Assembly: GCA_028287205.1 (NCBI GenBank)
Contig: JAQBQC010000032.1
Coordinates: 1 to 7,096, forward strand
Length of the DNA: 7,096 nt
DNA from: Gemmatimonadota bacterium
GTDB lineage: Bacteria; Gemmatimonadota; Gemmatimonadetes; Gemmatimonadales; Gemmatimonadaceae
Direction of reading: 5' to 3'
Under the pieces are notes generated by a model. That model saw only the letters and a program-made list of their open reading frames with translations, was not told the DNA's origin and ran no database searches. Shown here piece after piece: positions 1 to 6,072 of this stretch (its first letter is position 1; the number at the start of each line of letters is the position of its first letter). The position numbers and the translations under genes are program-made.

Positions 1-416
1 AGGGTGCCGATGGAGCTCGCATCCTCACGGCCGTGCGCATGCTCGCCCGCGAGCTCGGCGACGCGCACTCCGCGCTCGGCCCTTCGTCCACCGACGCCGA
101 GGTGATTGCAGGGGCGAGCGCGCTCCACGCGGGGATCGCGCCGGCGGCGCTCTCGCGGATGCGGGCATCGCGTACGCATGGGTCGCTCACCGTCGCGCTG
201 GCAGTGCTCTCGGATCTGATCGCGCGCGGCGTGCCAGGCGATACGGCGACGACGGTGATCTCAGCGCTCACCGGCGCTGGTGCCCCTGATGCCGAGCTGC
301 TGCGATTTCAGCAGGGAGTCGAGCGAGACATCGCCCAGGGCGCCACTCCCTCGGCGGCGTTGGGCGTGCGCGCGCAGGGTGCATTCCCGAGCGCCGCGCC
401 GAGGCGCACGCCGTAG
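1..416 (+). CDS. Uncharacterised alanine-rich helical protein, C-terminal part
   Basis: The frame is open from the left edge (first complete codon at 3) to a TAG at 414-416, so the true start lies outside the window and only the last 137 or so residues are visible. The GTG at 33 and ATG at 39 are internal codons of this frame and need not be starts. The visible part is rich in Ala, Leu, Arg and Asp/Glu and reads as a series of amphipathic helices with short Gly/Pro breaks, followed by a low-complexity tail rich in Ala, Pro and Arg. I see no membrane segment, metal-binding cluster or catalytic motif. It resembles the uncharacterised alanine-rich proteins common in Gemmatimonadota, but I cannot name a family. 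It converges on the oxidoreductase gene, whose stop is 24 bp away. Coding status is fairly sure; function is unknown. Confidence 0.6.
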   Translation, partial: GADGARILTAVRMLARELGDAHSALGPSSTDAEVIAGASALHAGIAPAALSRMRASRTHGSLTVALAVLSDLIARGVPGDTATTVISALTGAGAPDAELLRFQQGVERDIAQGATPSAALGVRAQGAFPSAAPRRTP

Positions 417-432
417 CGCGGTCGTGCCCGCG
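417..432. terminator. Short GC hairpin between convergent genes, possible bidirectional terminator
   Basis: CGCGG (417-421) can pair with CCGCG (428-432) across a six-base loop. It begins directly after the stop of the left-edge gene and lies 8 bp beyond the stop of the convergent oxidoreductase gene, where a shared terminator would be expected. The stem is only 5 bp and neither side has a run of T, so an intrinsic terminator is unproven. Confidence 0.25.
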
Positions 433-440
433 AAAGATCT

Positions 441-1055
441 CTATCTCAGCAGCTTGAACGCCGAGCGCTGACTCCCGCCGTACTTCAACGCCATGGTGAT
501 CCAGAGTATCCCCATCGCCTCGAGCCAGCGCGCCTGTGTGAGCGGACCCGCATCCACCATGTCGAAGCCGAGCTGATTGCCGAGCTCCGAGACGATGAGC
601 TTTGCTCCGGCGTCATCGCCAGCGAAGAGCATCGAAGCCTTCTGATCGCCGAACATCGGATTTGCGAGGTTCGTGTGGCCGAGGGTGTTGAAGCACTTCA
701 CCACTTTCGCTTCGGGGATGAGCCTGGCGATCTCCTCGGCGGCCGAGGTCGTGGTGCCGAGGGCGAGTCCCGACAGGTCGGGGAGCACCGGGTTGATGCA
801 GTCGATCACCGTCTTTCCCGCGAGAGAGCCGGCGGCCGCAATCGCATCCTTCGCGGCGTTCCATGGAATCGCGAGAATGATCACGTCGCCGAAGGCCGCG
901 ACCTCTGCTACGGAACCCGAACGATTTCGCGGAAGGCCGCCAGCCGCCTGCGCATTCGGATCGCGCACGCCGAAGCGCACATCATGACCTTGTGCCTCGA
1001 ACAGCCGGCCCAGTGTGCCGCCGACATGCCCCGCTCCGATGATTCCCAGACGCAT
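441..1055 (-). CDS. NAD(P)-binding oxidoreductase, F420-dependent NADP reductase-like family
   Basis: A 204-residue Rossmann-fold protein. The N terminus begins with the dinucleotide-binding strand-turn-helix MRLGIIGAGHVGG, with G7, G9 and G12 forming GxGxxG. R31 in GVRDP sits where an NADP 2'-phosphate is usually read. Further family landmarks are a DVIILAIPW strand (57-65), a TVIDCINP segment (82-89) and KCFNTLG (120-126), which is typical of NADPH:F420 oxidoreductase-like and STEAP-like proteins. It is probably cytosolic and transfers hydride between NAD(P)H and an unknown partner; the family name does not prove F420 use. The ATG at 1055 is supported by a GAGG Shine-Dalgarno 8 nt upstream, and the GxGxxG motif begins at once. 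It lies downstream of the receptor gene on the same strand, but a hairpin and a candidate promoter between them suggest separate transcription. The fold is certain, the substrate unknown. Confidence 0.88.
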   Translation of the reverse strand: MRLGIIGAGHVGGTLGRLFEAQGHDVRFGVRDPNAQAAGGLPRNRSGSVAEVAAFGDVIILAIPWNAAKDAIAAAGSLAGKTVIDCINPVLPDLSGLALGTTTSAAEEIARLIPEAKVVKCFNTLGHTNLANPMFGDQKASMLFAGDDAGAKLIVSELGNQLGFDMVDAGPLTQARWLEAMGILWITMALKYGGSQRSAFKLLR

Positions 1056-1140
1056 CCTGCTTTCCTCGGGCTCGAGAGTGCGAGGCGCGCGTCATCCGTC
1101 GAGCCGATTGCCAACGTCAGCACGCGCGCATCTGGCCCGA

Positions 1141-1169
1141 AGTGTTCGTACTTGGTGGACGAACGTCAA
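1141..1169 (-). promoter_or_regulatory. Candidate promoter of the oxidoreductase gene with a dyad in its spacer
   Basis: On the minus strand TTGACG (1169-1164) matches the sigma70 -35 consensus in five of six positions. A 17-bp spacer follows, then AACACT (1146-1141), a weak -10 with three matches. The start codon is about 80 bp downstream. The inverted repeat GTTCGT-N9-ACGAAC (1164-1144) fills almost the whole spacer, where repressors or MerR-type activators commonly bind. The -35 and dyad are clearly visible; the weak -10 keeps confidence moderate. Confidence 0.38.
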
Positions 1170-1182
1170 GGATGCGCCGCCA

Positions 1183-1205
1183 ACCGCCGGGCTCGGCCCA
1201 GCGGT
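1183..1205 (-). terminator. Strong hairpin after the receptor gene, possible terminator or 3' mRNA end
   Basis: On the minus strand ACCGCTGGGC and GCCCGGCGGT form a 10-bp stem with a single G-U pair around a three-base CGA loop, starting 20 bp after the receptor stop codon. The plus strand would have a C-A mismatch at the same place, so the structure is better on the receptor transcript. Only TTGG follows the stem, not a U tract, so it may act as an mRNA-stabilising end or with Rho rather than as a classical intrinsic terminator. Confidence 0.42.
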
Positions 1206-1225
1206 CGGGTGCAGCCGTCTGAAAT

Positions 1226-3580
1226 CTAGATTCCCACGTCGACGCGGAATTCCACCGTGCGCGGCCGTCCGACGGACGCGCCGCTGAAGAACGCGCCCTT
1301 GAGCAGATATTGTTTGTCGAAGATGTTGTCGACGAAGAGCTGCGGACGCACCACGGTGTTGCCGAACAGCAGACTGTAGCCGAGCGCGCCGTTGGCGATG
1401 AAGCTGGGTTTGACGTGAATGTCGCTGTTGAAGTCGAACAGCCCCGTACCGATCGGCGCCGTGATATCCGCTCCGTTGGTGAGCCCCGATCCATAGATCC
1501 CGGTCGCGCTGGCGAAAAATCGGCTCTTCGAGTACACCACCGAGGCGACAGAGGAGACGCGCTGGTCGTGGTCGAGGTCGAACCAGCCGCCCGGAACGTT
1601 GGCAATGTCCGTCGGGAAGAACCCGCCCGTCACTGGCCCGCGACCATATGCATGATTGATCGCGAAGTTCAGATATCCCGAGATGGGGCCGCCGGGTCGC
1701 ACTTCCACTACGGTCTCGATCCCTCGAATCCGAACCTGACTGAGATTCACGGACGTGAGGATCGCCGTGCCTGCGATCGTGTTGTCGTCGATGCCCGGGC
1801 TGCTGTTCTTCAGGTAACCATCGAGCTTCCACACGATCCCCGCGGGAAAGCGATGGACGTAGCCGACCTCATAGAAGTCGTCACGTTCGGGGAGCGTCGG
1901 CGAAGACGAAGTGGTGTCGCCTTCGGAAACTGTCGTGATCGCTCGCAGATCCTCGATGTTCGTCGGGATGAACTGTCGTCCGTAGTAGAGATAGATCGTA
2001 TTGGAGAGATCCGGGAAGAAGCTCAGCTTCACGCGCGGGCTGATCTGATGCTGGTTCCCAGCGAACGGTGCGACGTGCGTGTCGTAGCGCAATCCGGTGC
2101 GGAGCTCGAGCCACTCGAAAGGCGTGTACGCGTCCTGCACGTAGACGCCGATATCGTGTCCCTTCAGATTCGAATTGGACCCGGGGCCCGCGGCGCCGTT
2201 GACATCCGTGGAATTGAAGTCCTCGCGCCCCGTCGTGACGGAGGCCTGGACGCCGGTCTTGAACTCGAGCGCATGGCTCGCGCGCCACTCCAGGTCGATC
2301 TTCGTTCCGTACGTGTTGAAGTTGCGTTGCTCGTTGATGTTGTACGGTGTGAGCGTGTCTGGAAAGAAGAAGAAGCCTGGATCATCGGAGGCACCGGGCA
2401 CGTACGCGAGACTTCCGTGGCGATAGTAGAAGCTCGTGAACAGCTCCCCGCTCGCTGCGCTCGTGGAATCGAGATCGCCGAAGCGGTGGCGCCATCCAAG
2501 GTTCGCGAAGCTGTTGACGTCGGTCTGACGGTCATCGGTCAAGCCCTGCGTCGAGTCGAACGGAACGAGGAAGCGCGTGCGCGACCAATTGCCTTCCAGA
2601 GCGAGCACATCGCGGTCCGACGGCGTGAACTGGAGCTTGCCGAAGCTGAAGTAGTCCTGGCCGCTGTTGTGAAAGTTGAGTGGCTTGAAGGTCGTGGTGT
2701 CGAACATCACGGGATCGCGGCGCATCCCCGTCTCCTGGCGTGAGCCCGAGAGGAAGAAGCCCCACTTCCCGATGTTGTCACTCAGGTTGAGCCCTTGTCC
2801 GTTCGTATTGTACGAGCCGCCGTAGCCGTCGAGGTTCATGTGAAAACCTCCGGTGGGGATGCGCGTGCGCACATCGACCACGGCGGCGTTCTTGTTTCCG
2901 AACTCCGCGTCCCAGCCGCCGGTCTGGAACTCGATGCGATCGACGACTGACGGGTCAAAGAGCTCGTTGAGGCTCCCCGAGATTCCCGATGGCACCGGTA
3001 CGCCGTCCACGTAGTACTGGTACTCGGCGTGCTGCCCGCGAATGTGCACTTCGCCCGTTGGCGCGCGCGCTGCACCCGCGATGCTCTGCTGCAGGATCTG
3101 CGACGTCGTATTCGAGGGCGCGCCGTGATAGTCGTTCTGCTTGTAGACCTGATTGCCGCTGCGCGTGTCGACCGCGATGGGGGCCTGCGCGGTGATCGTC
3201 AGCTCCTGCAGCTGTGTCGGCGCGGCAAGCAGCTGAAAGGTCACGCTGGTGCGCGAGCCCTCGACAACCGACACCGTCTGGCTGTCGGGCTTGTAGCCGA
3301 TGAGGCGGACCTCGACGACGTATCTTCCCGCTGGAACTCCGTGCACGATGAAGCGCCCGAACTGGTCGGCTTCGGCGTTGGCGACGATCCGGCCGCTCTG
3401 CTTCACGCCAACCTCCGCATTGGGAAGCGGCGTCCCGGTCGTCGGATCTCGAATCGCGCCCGCAATGTCACCACCGGCGGGGGGCGTGGCGTGTGCCTGG
3501 CGTGGTGCGACGACGCCCACCGTCAACCCGAGAAGCAGGAGGCAACTTCGCAGACGACCACCGACCCGAGAACCGTACAT
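1226..3580 (-). CDS. TonB-dependent outer-membrane receptor with N-terminal carboxypeptidase-regulatory-like domain
   Basis: A 784-residue outer-membrane protein. Residues 1-31 form a signal peptide (basic GGRLR start, LLLLGLTVGVV core, cleavage near AHA). Residues about 37-118 are a carboxypeptidase-regulatory-like beta-sandwich, with landmarks GAIRDPTTGTPLPNAEV, the DQFGRF turn and GVPAGRYVVEVRLIGY. A plug follows at about 140-245 with HIRGQ, YYVDGVPVPSG and DRIEFQTGGWDAEFGNKNAAVVDVRT. The remainder alternates aromatic strands typical of a 22-strand barrel and ends in the strand VEFRVDVGI; FVDNIFDKQY near the C terminus is a standard receptor motif. LTITAQ (128-133) could serve as TonB box. 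It would import a ligand using energy from TonB-ExbBD; the ligand cannot be read from sequence. The start at 3580 is supported by a GGAG seven bases upstream. It is divergent from the LytTR regulator gene. No frameshift is seen. Confidence 0.93.
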   Translation of the reverse strand: MYGSRVGGRLRSCLLLLGLTVGVVAPRQAHATPPAGGDIAGAIRDPTTGTPLPNAEVGVKQSGRIVANAEADQFGRFIVHGVPAGRYVVEVRLIGYKPDSQTVSVVEGSRTSVTFQLLAAPTQLQELTITAQAPIAVDTRSGNQVYKQNDYHGAPSNTTSQILQQSIAGAARAPTGEVHIRGQHAEYQYYVDGVPVPSGISGSLNELFDPSVVDRIEFQTGGWDAEFGNKNAAVVDVRTRIPTGGFHMNLDGYGGSYNTNGQGLNLSDNIGKWGFFLSGSRQETGMRRDPVMFDTTTFKPLNFHNSGQDYFSFGKLQFTPSDRDVLALEGNWSRTRFLVPFDSTQGLTDDRQTDVNSFANLGWRHRFGDLDSTSAASGELFTSFYYRHGSLAYVPGASDDPGFFFFPDTLTPYNINEQRNFNTYGTKIDLEWRASHALEFKTGVQASVTTGREDFNSTDVNGAAGPGSNSNLKGHDIGVYVQDAYTPFEWLELRTGLRYDTHVAPFAGNQHQISPRVKLSFFPDLSNTIYLYYGRQFIPTNIEDLRAITTVSEGDTTSSSPTLPERDDFYEVGYVHRFPAGIVWKLDGYLKNSSPGIDDNTIAGTAILTSVNLSQVRIRGIETVVEVRPGGPISGYLNFAINHAYGRGPVTGGFFPTDIANVPGGWFDLDHDQRVSSVASVVYSKSRFFASATGIYGSGLTNGADITAPIGTGLFDFNSDIHVKPSFIANGALGYSLLFGNTVVRPQLFVDNIFDKQYLLKGAFFSGASVGRPRTVEFRVDVGI

Positions 3581-3583
3581 TCG

Positions 3584-3631
3584 CGTGCTCCGTAATGAGG
3601 AGCGTCGAAGTTCACCTTCATGCGGAGCACG
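3584..3631 (-). promoter_or_regulatory. Leader inverted repeat that would sequester the receptor ribosome-binding site
   Basis: On the minus strand CGTGCTCCG (3631-3623) is perfectly complementary to CGGAGCACG (3592-3584). The second arm contains the GGAG Shine-Dalgarno of the receptor gene (3591-3588). A nearer GCTCC (3603-3599) can compete for the same GGAGC with a seven-base loop. Either pairing hides the ribosome-binding site. The complementarity is plain; a regulatory role is inferred. Confidence 0.4.
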
Positions 3632-3639
3632 TCACAGCA

Positions 3640-3668
3640 CTTTTTCGCGAGCTGGCGAGGACGGGCAA
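3640..3668 (-). promoter_or_regulatory. Weak candidate promoter for the receptor gene
   Basis: On the minus strand TTGCCC (3668-3663) and AAAAAG (3645-3640) are separated by exactly 17 bp, with about four and three matches to sigma70 -35 and -10. Transcription would begin near 3633, putting the leader inverted repeat at the very 5' end of the mRNA. It is the best-spaced pair I found upstream of this gene, but a weak one. Confidence 0.22.
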
Positions 3669-3852
3669 CGAGTGGTTCGAATGGGTCCATGAACGGAGGC
3701 GGAGGCCGGCTGGTGGAGCATACCTCCGCGATGCCCAGGGCGGGCTGCGCGTTGCTTCATTCGACGGCCGTCGCCGACAGCTCATGTGCCGACAACGACC
3801 GCTCGTGGAAGACTCGTCGCGCGCGCGGAGACACTCACCGACCTTCTCTCGC

Positions 3853-4638
3853 ATGACTGCCACCATTCTCCGGGTCATCATTGCCGACGACGAACGGCCT
3901 GCACGCCGCTTCCTTGGCGACATGTTGCGGAAGTGTCCGGATGTCGAGCTGCTCGGTGAAGCGTCATCGGGCACCGAGGCCGTCGAGTTGATCGAGCAGC
4001 TACGTCCCGATCTGGCCTTTCTCGATCTTCAGATGCCCGAGCTCGACGGACTCGGCGTGGTCAGGCTGGTGAAGAAGAGCCACCTTCCGCTCGTTGCGTT
4101 CGTCACGGCGTACGAGGAGTACGCGGTGCGCGCGTTCGAGCTGTCGGCGATCGACTATCTGCTCAAGCCCGTAGAGCCGATGCGCCTTCGCGCCACACTC
4201 ATGCGCGCGCACGAGCGACTCGAGCGTGCGGATTTCCGCGCCGATGAGGCACGGAGGCTCAGGCTCGCCGCTGTCACGCTGGATGCGTCAGTGCCAAAGG
4301 GATTTCTTCGACGCATTCCGATTCGAAAGCGCGACGAGATCATCCTCGTGACGGTTGCGAGCGTCTGTTCAATCGTCGCCGACGGCGAGCTCCTCAATCT
4401 CACGCTGCTCACCGGCGAGCGGCACAGCATCTCGTATCGTCTCAAGGATCTCGAGCCGCGTCTCGATCCCTCGCAGTTCGTGCGGCTCTCTCGTGGCTCG
4501 CTCGCCAACGTCGATGCGATCAAGCGGGTCAGTCCCATGCCCGGAGGGACGTACTCGGTGCTGCTGGTGAATGGCCAGTCGATCAACGTGAGTCGTATTC
4601 GAGCGCGCGTGCTTCGCGAGCAGCTGTTTCGGCTGTGA
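3853..4638 (+). CDS. LytTR-family response regulator (receiver plus LytTR DNA-binding domain)
   Basis: A 261-residue two-component regulator. Residues 5-122 are a receiver: acidic pair D12-D13, phospho-acceptor D58 in FLDLQMPELDG, T85 in FVTAYEEYAVRAFE, and K105 in DYLLKPVEP. A linker rich in Arg and Glu follows. Residues about 150-261 are a LytTR domain, with IPIRKRDEIILV, the GELLNLTLLTGERH segment, RLKDLEPRL, FVRLSRGSLANVDAIKRV and the terminal strands around YSVLLVNGQSINVSR. LytTR domains bind paired 9-bp direct repeats spaced 12-13 bp. No histidine kinase is in the window, so the partner is unknown. I chose ATG 3853 because the receiver starts at once and the length fits the family, although no Shine-Dalgarno precedes it; the frame stays open upstream. 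lgt follows after 51 bp, perhaps in one transcript. The divergent receptor gene is a natural candidate target. Confidence 0.92.
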   Translation: MTATILRVIIADDERPARRFLGDMLRKCPDVELLGEASSGTEAVELIEQLRPDLAFLDLQMPELDGLGVVRLVKKSHLPLVAFVTAYEEYAVRAFELSAIDYLLKPVEPMRLRATLMRAHERLERADFRADEARRLRLAAVTLDASVPKGFLRRIPIRKRDEIILVTVASVCSIVADGELLNLTLLTGERHSISYRLKDLEPRLDPSQFVRLSRGSLANVDAIKRVSPMPGGTYSVLLVNGQSINVSRIRARVLREQLFRL

Positions 4639-4648
4639 TCGCGGCGCA

Positions 4649-4669
4649 GCTCCCTGCATCGCGGGGAGC
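4649..4669 (+). other. Intergenic hairpin between the response regulator and lgt
   Basis: GCTCCC (4649-4654) can pair with GGGAGC (4664-4669) across a nine-base loop, 10 bp after the regulator stop and 20 bp before lgt. No T tract follows, so full termination is unlikely. It might attenuate read-through or protect one end of a processed transcript. It is short enough to be chance. Confidence 0.22.
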
Positions 4670-4689
4670 GTTCGCGGGTAGAAAGTGAG

Positions 4690-5505
4690 ATGACCATCCC
4701 ATTTCCGCAGCTCTCGCCGATCGCATTCAGTATTGGGCCGATCGCCGTGCGCTGGTACGGCATCATGTACTTCCTCGGATACGCGCTGGGTGTGTACCTC
4801 GCACGTCGCCGCATCGAGCGCGGGCTCGTCCCGATGACCACGCCTCAGCTGGATTCCCTCGTGGGATACCTGATTGTCGGCATGCTCGTGGGCGCGCGCG
4901 TGATCTACGCTTTGGTGTACCAGCCGGGACACTACCTCTCCAATCCAGTGGAGTTTCTCGAGATCTGGCACGGAGGGCTGTCATTTCATGGCGCAGTCAT
5001 TGGAATGACGCTCGCGTGCGTCCTGTTCGCGAGGCGGCATCACATTCCGACCCTCGCGATCACCGACACGCTGGCGCTCGCCGGCACTCCGGGCCTCGCG
5101 TTCGGACGACTCGGGAACTTCATCAATGGTGAGCTCTACGGCCGCCTGACGAGTGTGCCCTGGGCTATGATTTTCCCGAACGATCCACTCCACCAGCCGC
5201 GGCATCCATCGCAGCTTTACGAAGCGTTGTGCGAGGGAGTGCTGCTCTCGTTGATGCTCTGGAGCCTCGACCGGCACGCCAGAAAGAACGGCTGGTATCG
5301 GCCAGGGCTGCTCTCGGCCGCCTTTCTCGTCGGATACGGTGCGCTGCGATTCGGTCTCGAGTTCACTCGTCAGCCCGACGCGCAGCTCGGGCTCGTCCTC
5401 GGGCCGTTCAGCGCCGGTCAGCTTCTGTGCGTGCTGATGATCGTTTCGGGAATCGCGTGGCTCGCGATCATATACCGCGCGCGCCCGCTGGAGGCCGCTC
5501 CATGA
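4690..5505 (+). CDS. lgt: Phosphatidylglycerol--prolipoprotein diacylglyceryl transferase
   Basis: A 271-residue inner-membrane enzyme that moves diacylglycerol from phosphatidylglycerol to the lipobox cysteine of prolipoproteins, the first step of lipoprotein maturation. The family signature is complete: GRLGNFINGELYG at 139-151, with R140 and N146 in place. H100 in HGGLSFHGA matches the essential histidine of the E. coli enzyme, and R220 in ALRFGLEFTRQPD matches its second essential arginine. RHPSQLYEA (171-179) is also conserved. About seven hydrophobic segments are visible, for example 22-38, 58-77, 97-113, 121-137, 183-193, 206-218 and 239-262. The length is normal. ATG 4690 fits the usual MTIPFP...GPIAVRWYGI start, but the preceding bases give only a weak ribosome-binding site. 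It sits 51 bp after the response regulator. Lgt is usually an essential housekeeping gene, so its position next to regulatory and export genes need not be functional. Confidence 0.97.
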   Translation: MTIPFPQLSPIAFSIGPIAVRWYGIMYFLGYALGVYLARRRIERGLVPMTTPQLDSLVGYLIVGMLVGARVIYALVYQPGHYLSNPVEFLEIWHGGLSFHGAVIGMTLACVLFARRHHIPTLAITDTLALAGTPGLAFGRLGNFINGELYGRLTSVPWAMIFPNDPLHQPRHPSQLYEALCEGVLLSLMLWSLDRHARKNGWYRPGLLSAAFLVGYGALRFGLEFTRQPDAQLGLVLGPFSAGQLLCVLMIVSGIAWLAIIYRARPLEAAP

Positions 5506-5573
5506 CGTGCATCGATGGAACGAAGCATCATTCGAACAGTATGAGTGGTCGAAACGGGCCGGCCAAAGGCTGA
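5502..5573 (+). CDS. Possible 23-residue ORF overlapping the lgt stop codon
   Basis: ATG at 5502 overlaps the lgt stop in an ATGA arrangement typical of translational coupling, and GGAGG (5490-5494) lies seven bases upstream, which is ideal spacing. The predicted peptide is 23 residues, polar, with one Cys, a His-His pair and two internal-or-initial Met residues, and no membrane segment. The GGAGG is also explained by the Leu-Glu-Ala codons at the lgt end, so it may be coincidence. It could be a leader peptide, a coupling artefact or nothing. Confidence 0.25.
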   Translation: MTCIDGTKHHSNSMSGRNGPAKG

Positions 5574-5608
5574 AATCGCGTGCCCGAGCTCGCTGAATTG
5601 CATTTCAG
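5570..5608 (+). repeat. 7-bp inverted repeat with 25-bp spacing upstream of the His/Cys protein gene
   Basis: CTGAAAT (5570-5576) and ATTTCAG (5602-5608) are perfect inverted copies, with the palindrome CGAGCTCG (5585-5592) in the loop. The left arm overlaps the stop of the possible 23-residue ORF. It may be an mRNA hairpin ending the lgt transcript or part of a control region; the long loop makes either uncertain. Confidence 0.22.
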
Positions 5609-5611
5609 TGA

Positions 5612-5641
5612 GACGTTAACCCCCACTTTCAGGCGGTTAAC
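5612..5641 (+). promoter_or_regulatory. Tandem GTTAAC direct repeat, 21-bp period, candidate LytTR-type operator
   Basis: GACGTTAAC (5612-5620) and GCGGTTAAC (5633-5641) are direct repeats of 9 bp separated by 12 bp. Similarity continues past each core (GTTAACcCCC and GTTAACtCCC). LytTR regulators are known to bind such 9-N12/13-9 repeats with a central GTT and a purine two bases later. Both copies have these but deviate at the outer positions. The site ends 47 bp before the ATG of the His/Cys protein, and a LytTR regulator is encoded about 1 kb upstream. Confidence 0.4.
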
Positions 5642-5688
5642 TCCCGTTTGTCTCGACAGCCTCGGTGCTCCTGATCAGCTTTCCAGCA

Positions 5689-6051
5689 ATGGCTGCCCGT
5701 ACCCACCCGAAGACACACCGTCCACGCTGGTTCTGGATCGCGCTCGCGATGTTCGCGCTCGCGCAATTCGACATCGTGGCCGTGGTGCCGTTCGCCGATG
5801 CGAACGAGGGACGAAGTGCGCCCGCGCACGTGGAAGGCTACGGAACGACCACGCATTATGCGCACGATGAGTCGAATTGCGCCGTGTGTGTCGCGCGACA
5901 GCTCATCGGTCGCACCGAGATGGCGGTTCGTCTACCGCTTCCCGCCGAGCATCCAGTTGGTGTCGTCGCGAGCGTCGAGCTTCCGTCGATCTCGCTCGAC
6001 CGATTCTCGGCAGCATCTCCTCGCGCACCTCCCATCCAGCGCGAGCTCTGA
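5689..6051 (+). CDS. Small exported protein with His/Cys motif, DUF2946-like
   Basis: A 120-residue protein. The N terminus has a basic stretch (RTHPKTHRPR) followed by a hydrophobic segment at about 14-35, acting as signal peptide or membrane anchor, with possible cleavage near FADANEG. The mature part carries H56, H59, C64 and C67 in THYAHDESNCAVC, an H-x2-H-x4-C-x2-C arrangement suited to a metal ion, and ends with RAPP near the C terminus (112-115). This plan of short size, signal segment, His followed by CxxC, and a terminal RAPP-like tail resembles DUF2946-type proteins often found beside copper or other metal efflux genes. Metal binding is inferred. ATG 5689 is preferred because the basic-hydrophobic signal follows it; a GTG at 5665 in the same frame is an alternative, and neither has a clear Shine-Dalgarno. 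The TolC-like gene follows after 194 bp. Confidence 0.68.
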   Translation: MAARTHPKTHRPRWFWIALAMFALAQFDIVAVVPFADANEGRSAPAHVEGYGTTTHYAHDESNCAVCVARQLIGRTEMAVRLPLPAEHPVGVVASVELPSISLDRFSAASPRAPPIQREL

Positions 6052-6056
6052 TCGGC

Positions 6057-6072
6057 GGCCGCACTCGCGGCC
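6057..6072 (+). terminator. GC hairpin just after the His/Cys protein gene
   Basis: GGCCGC (6057-6062) pairs with GCGGCC (6067-6072) across the loop ACTC, beginning 6 bp after the stop codon. The stem is all G-C but only 6 bp, and CGCTCC rather than T residues follows. It may be a weak or Rho-assisted terminator or an mRNA end structure. Confidence 0.25.

Noticed and set aside
1056..1225. Receptor and oxidoreductase as one operon
   Set aside because: A 170-bp gap with a strong hairpin followed by a promoter candidate argues for separate units, although cotranscription is not excluded.
1310..2743. A 477-codon open frame on the plus strand
   Set aside because: It is antisense to the TonB-dependent receptor, its product is a Val/Arg/Glu-rich string without domains, and the opposite frame has clear plug and barrel motifs.
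3610..3635. A GTTCAC / GTCAC pair in the divergent intergenic region as a second LytTR site
   Set aside because: The second copy lacks the GTT core and the period depends on the alignment chosen (20 or 21 bp), so it is not convincing.
3762..3773. The 12-bp palindrome CGACGGCCGTCG upstream of the response regulator
   Set aside because: A palindrome of this length is expected about once or twice by chance in a window of this size, and nothing else marks it as an operator.
3620..3856. A 78-codon plus-strand frame whose stop overlaps the response regulator ATG (ATGA)
   Set aside because: The product is low in hydrophobic order, rich in Ser/Arg/Gly, and has no ribosome-binding site; the overlap is probably coincidence.
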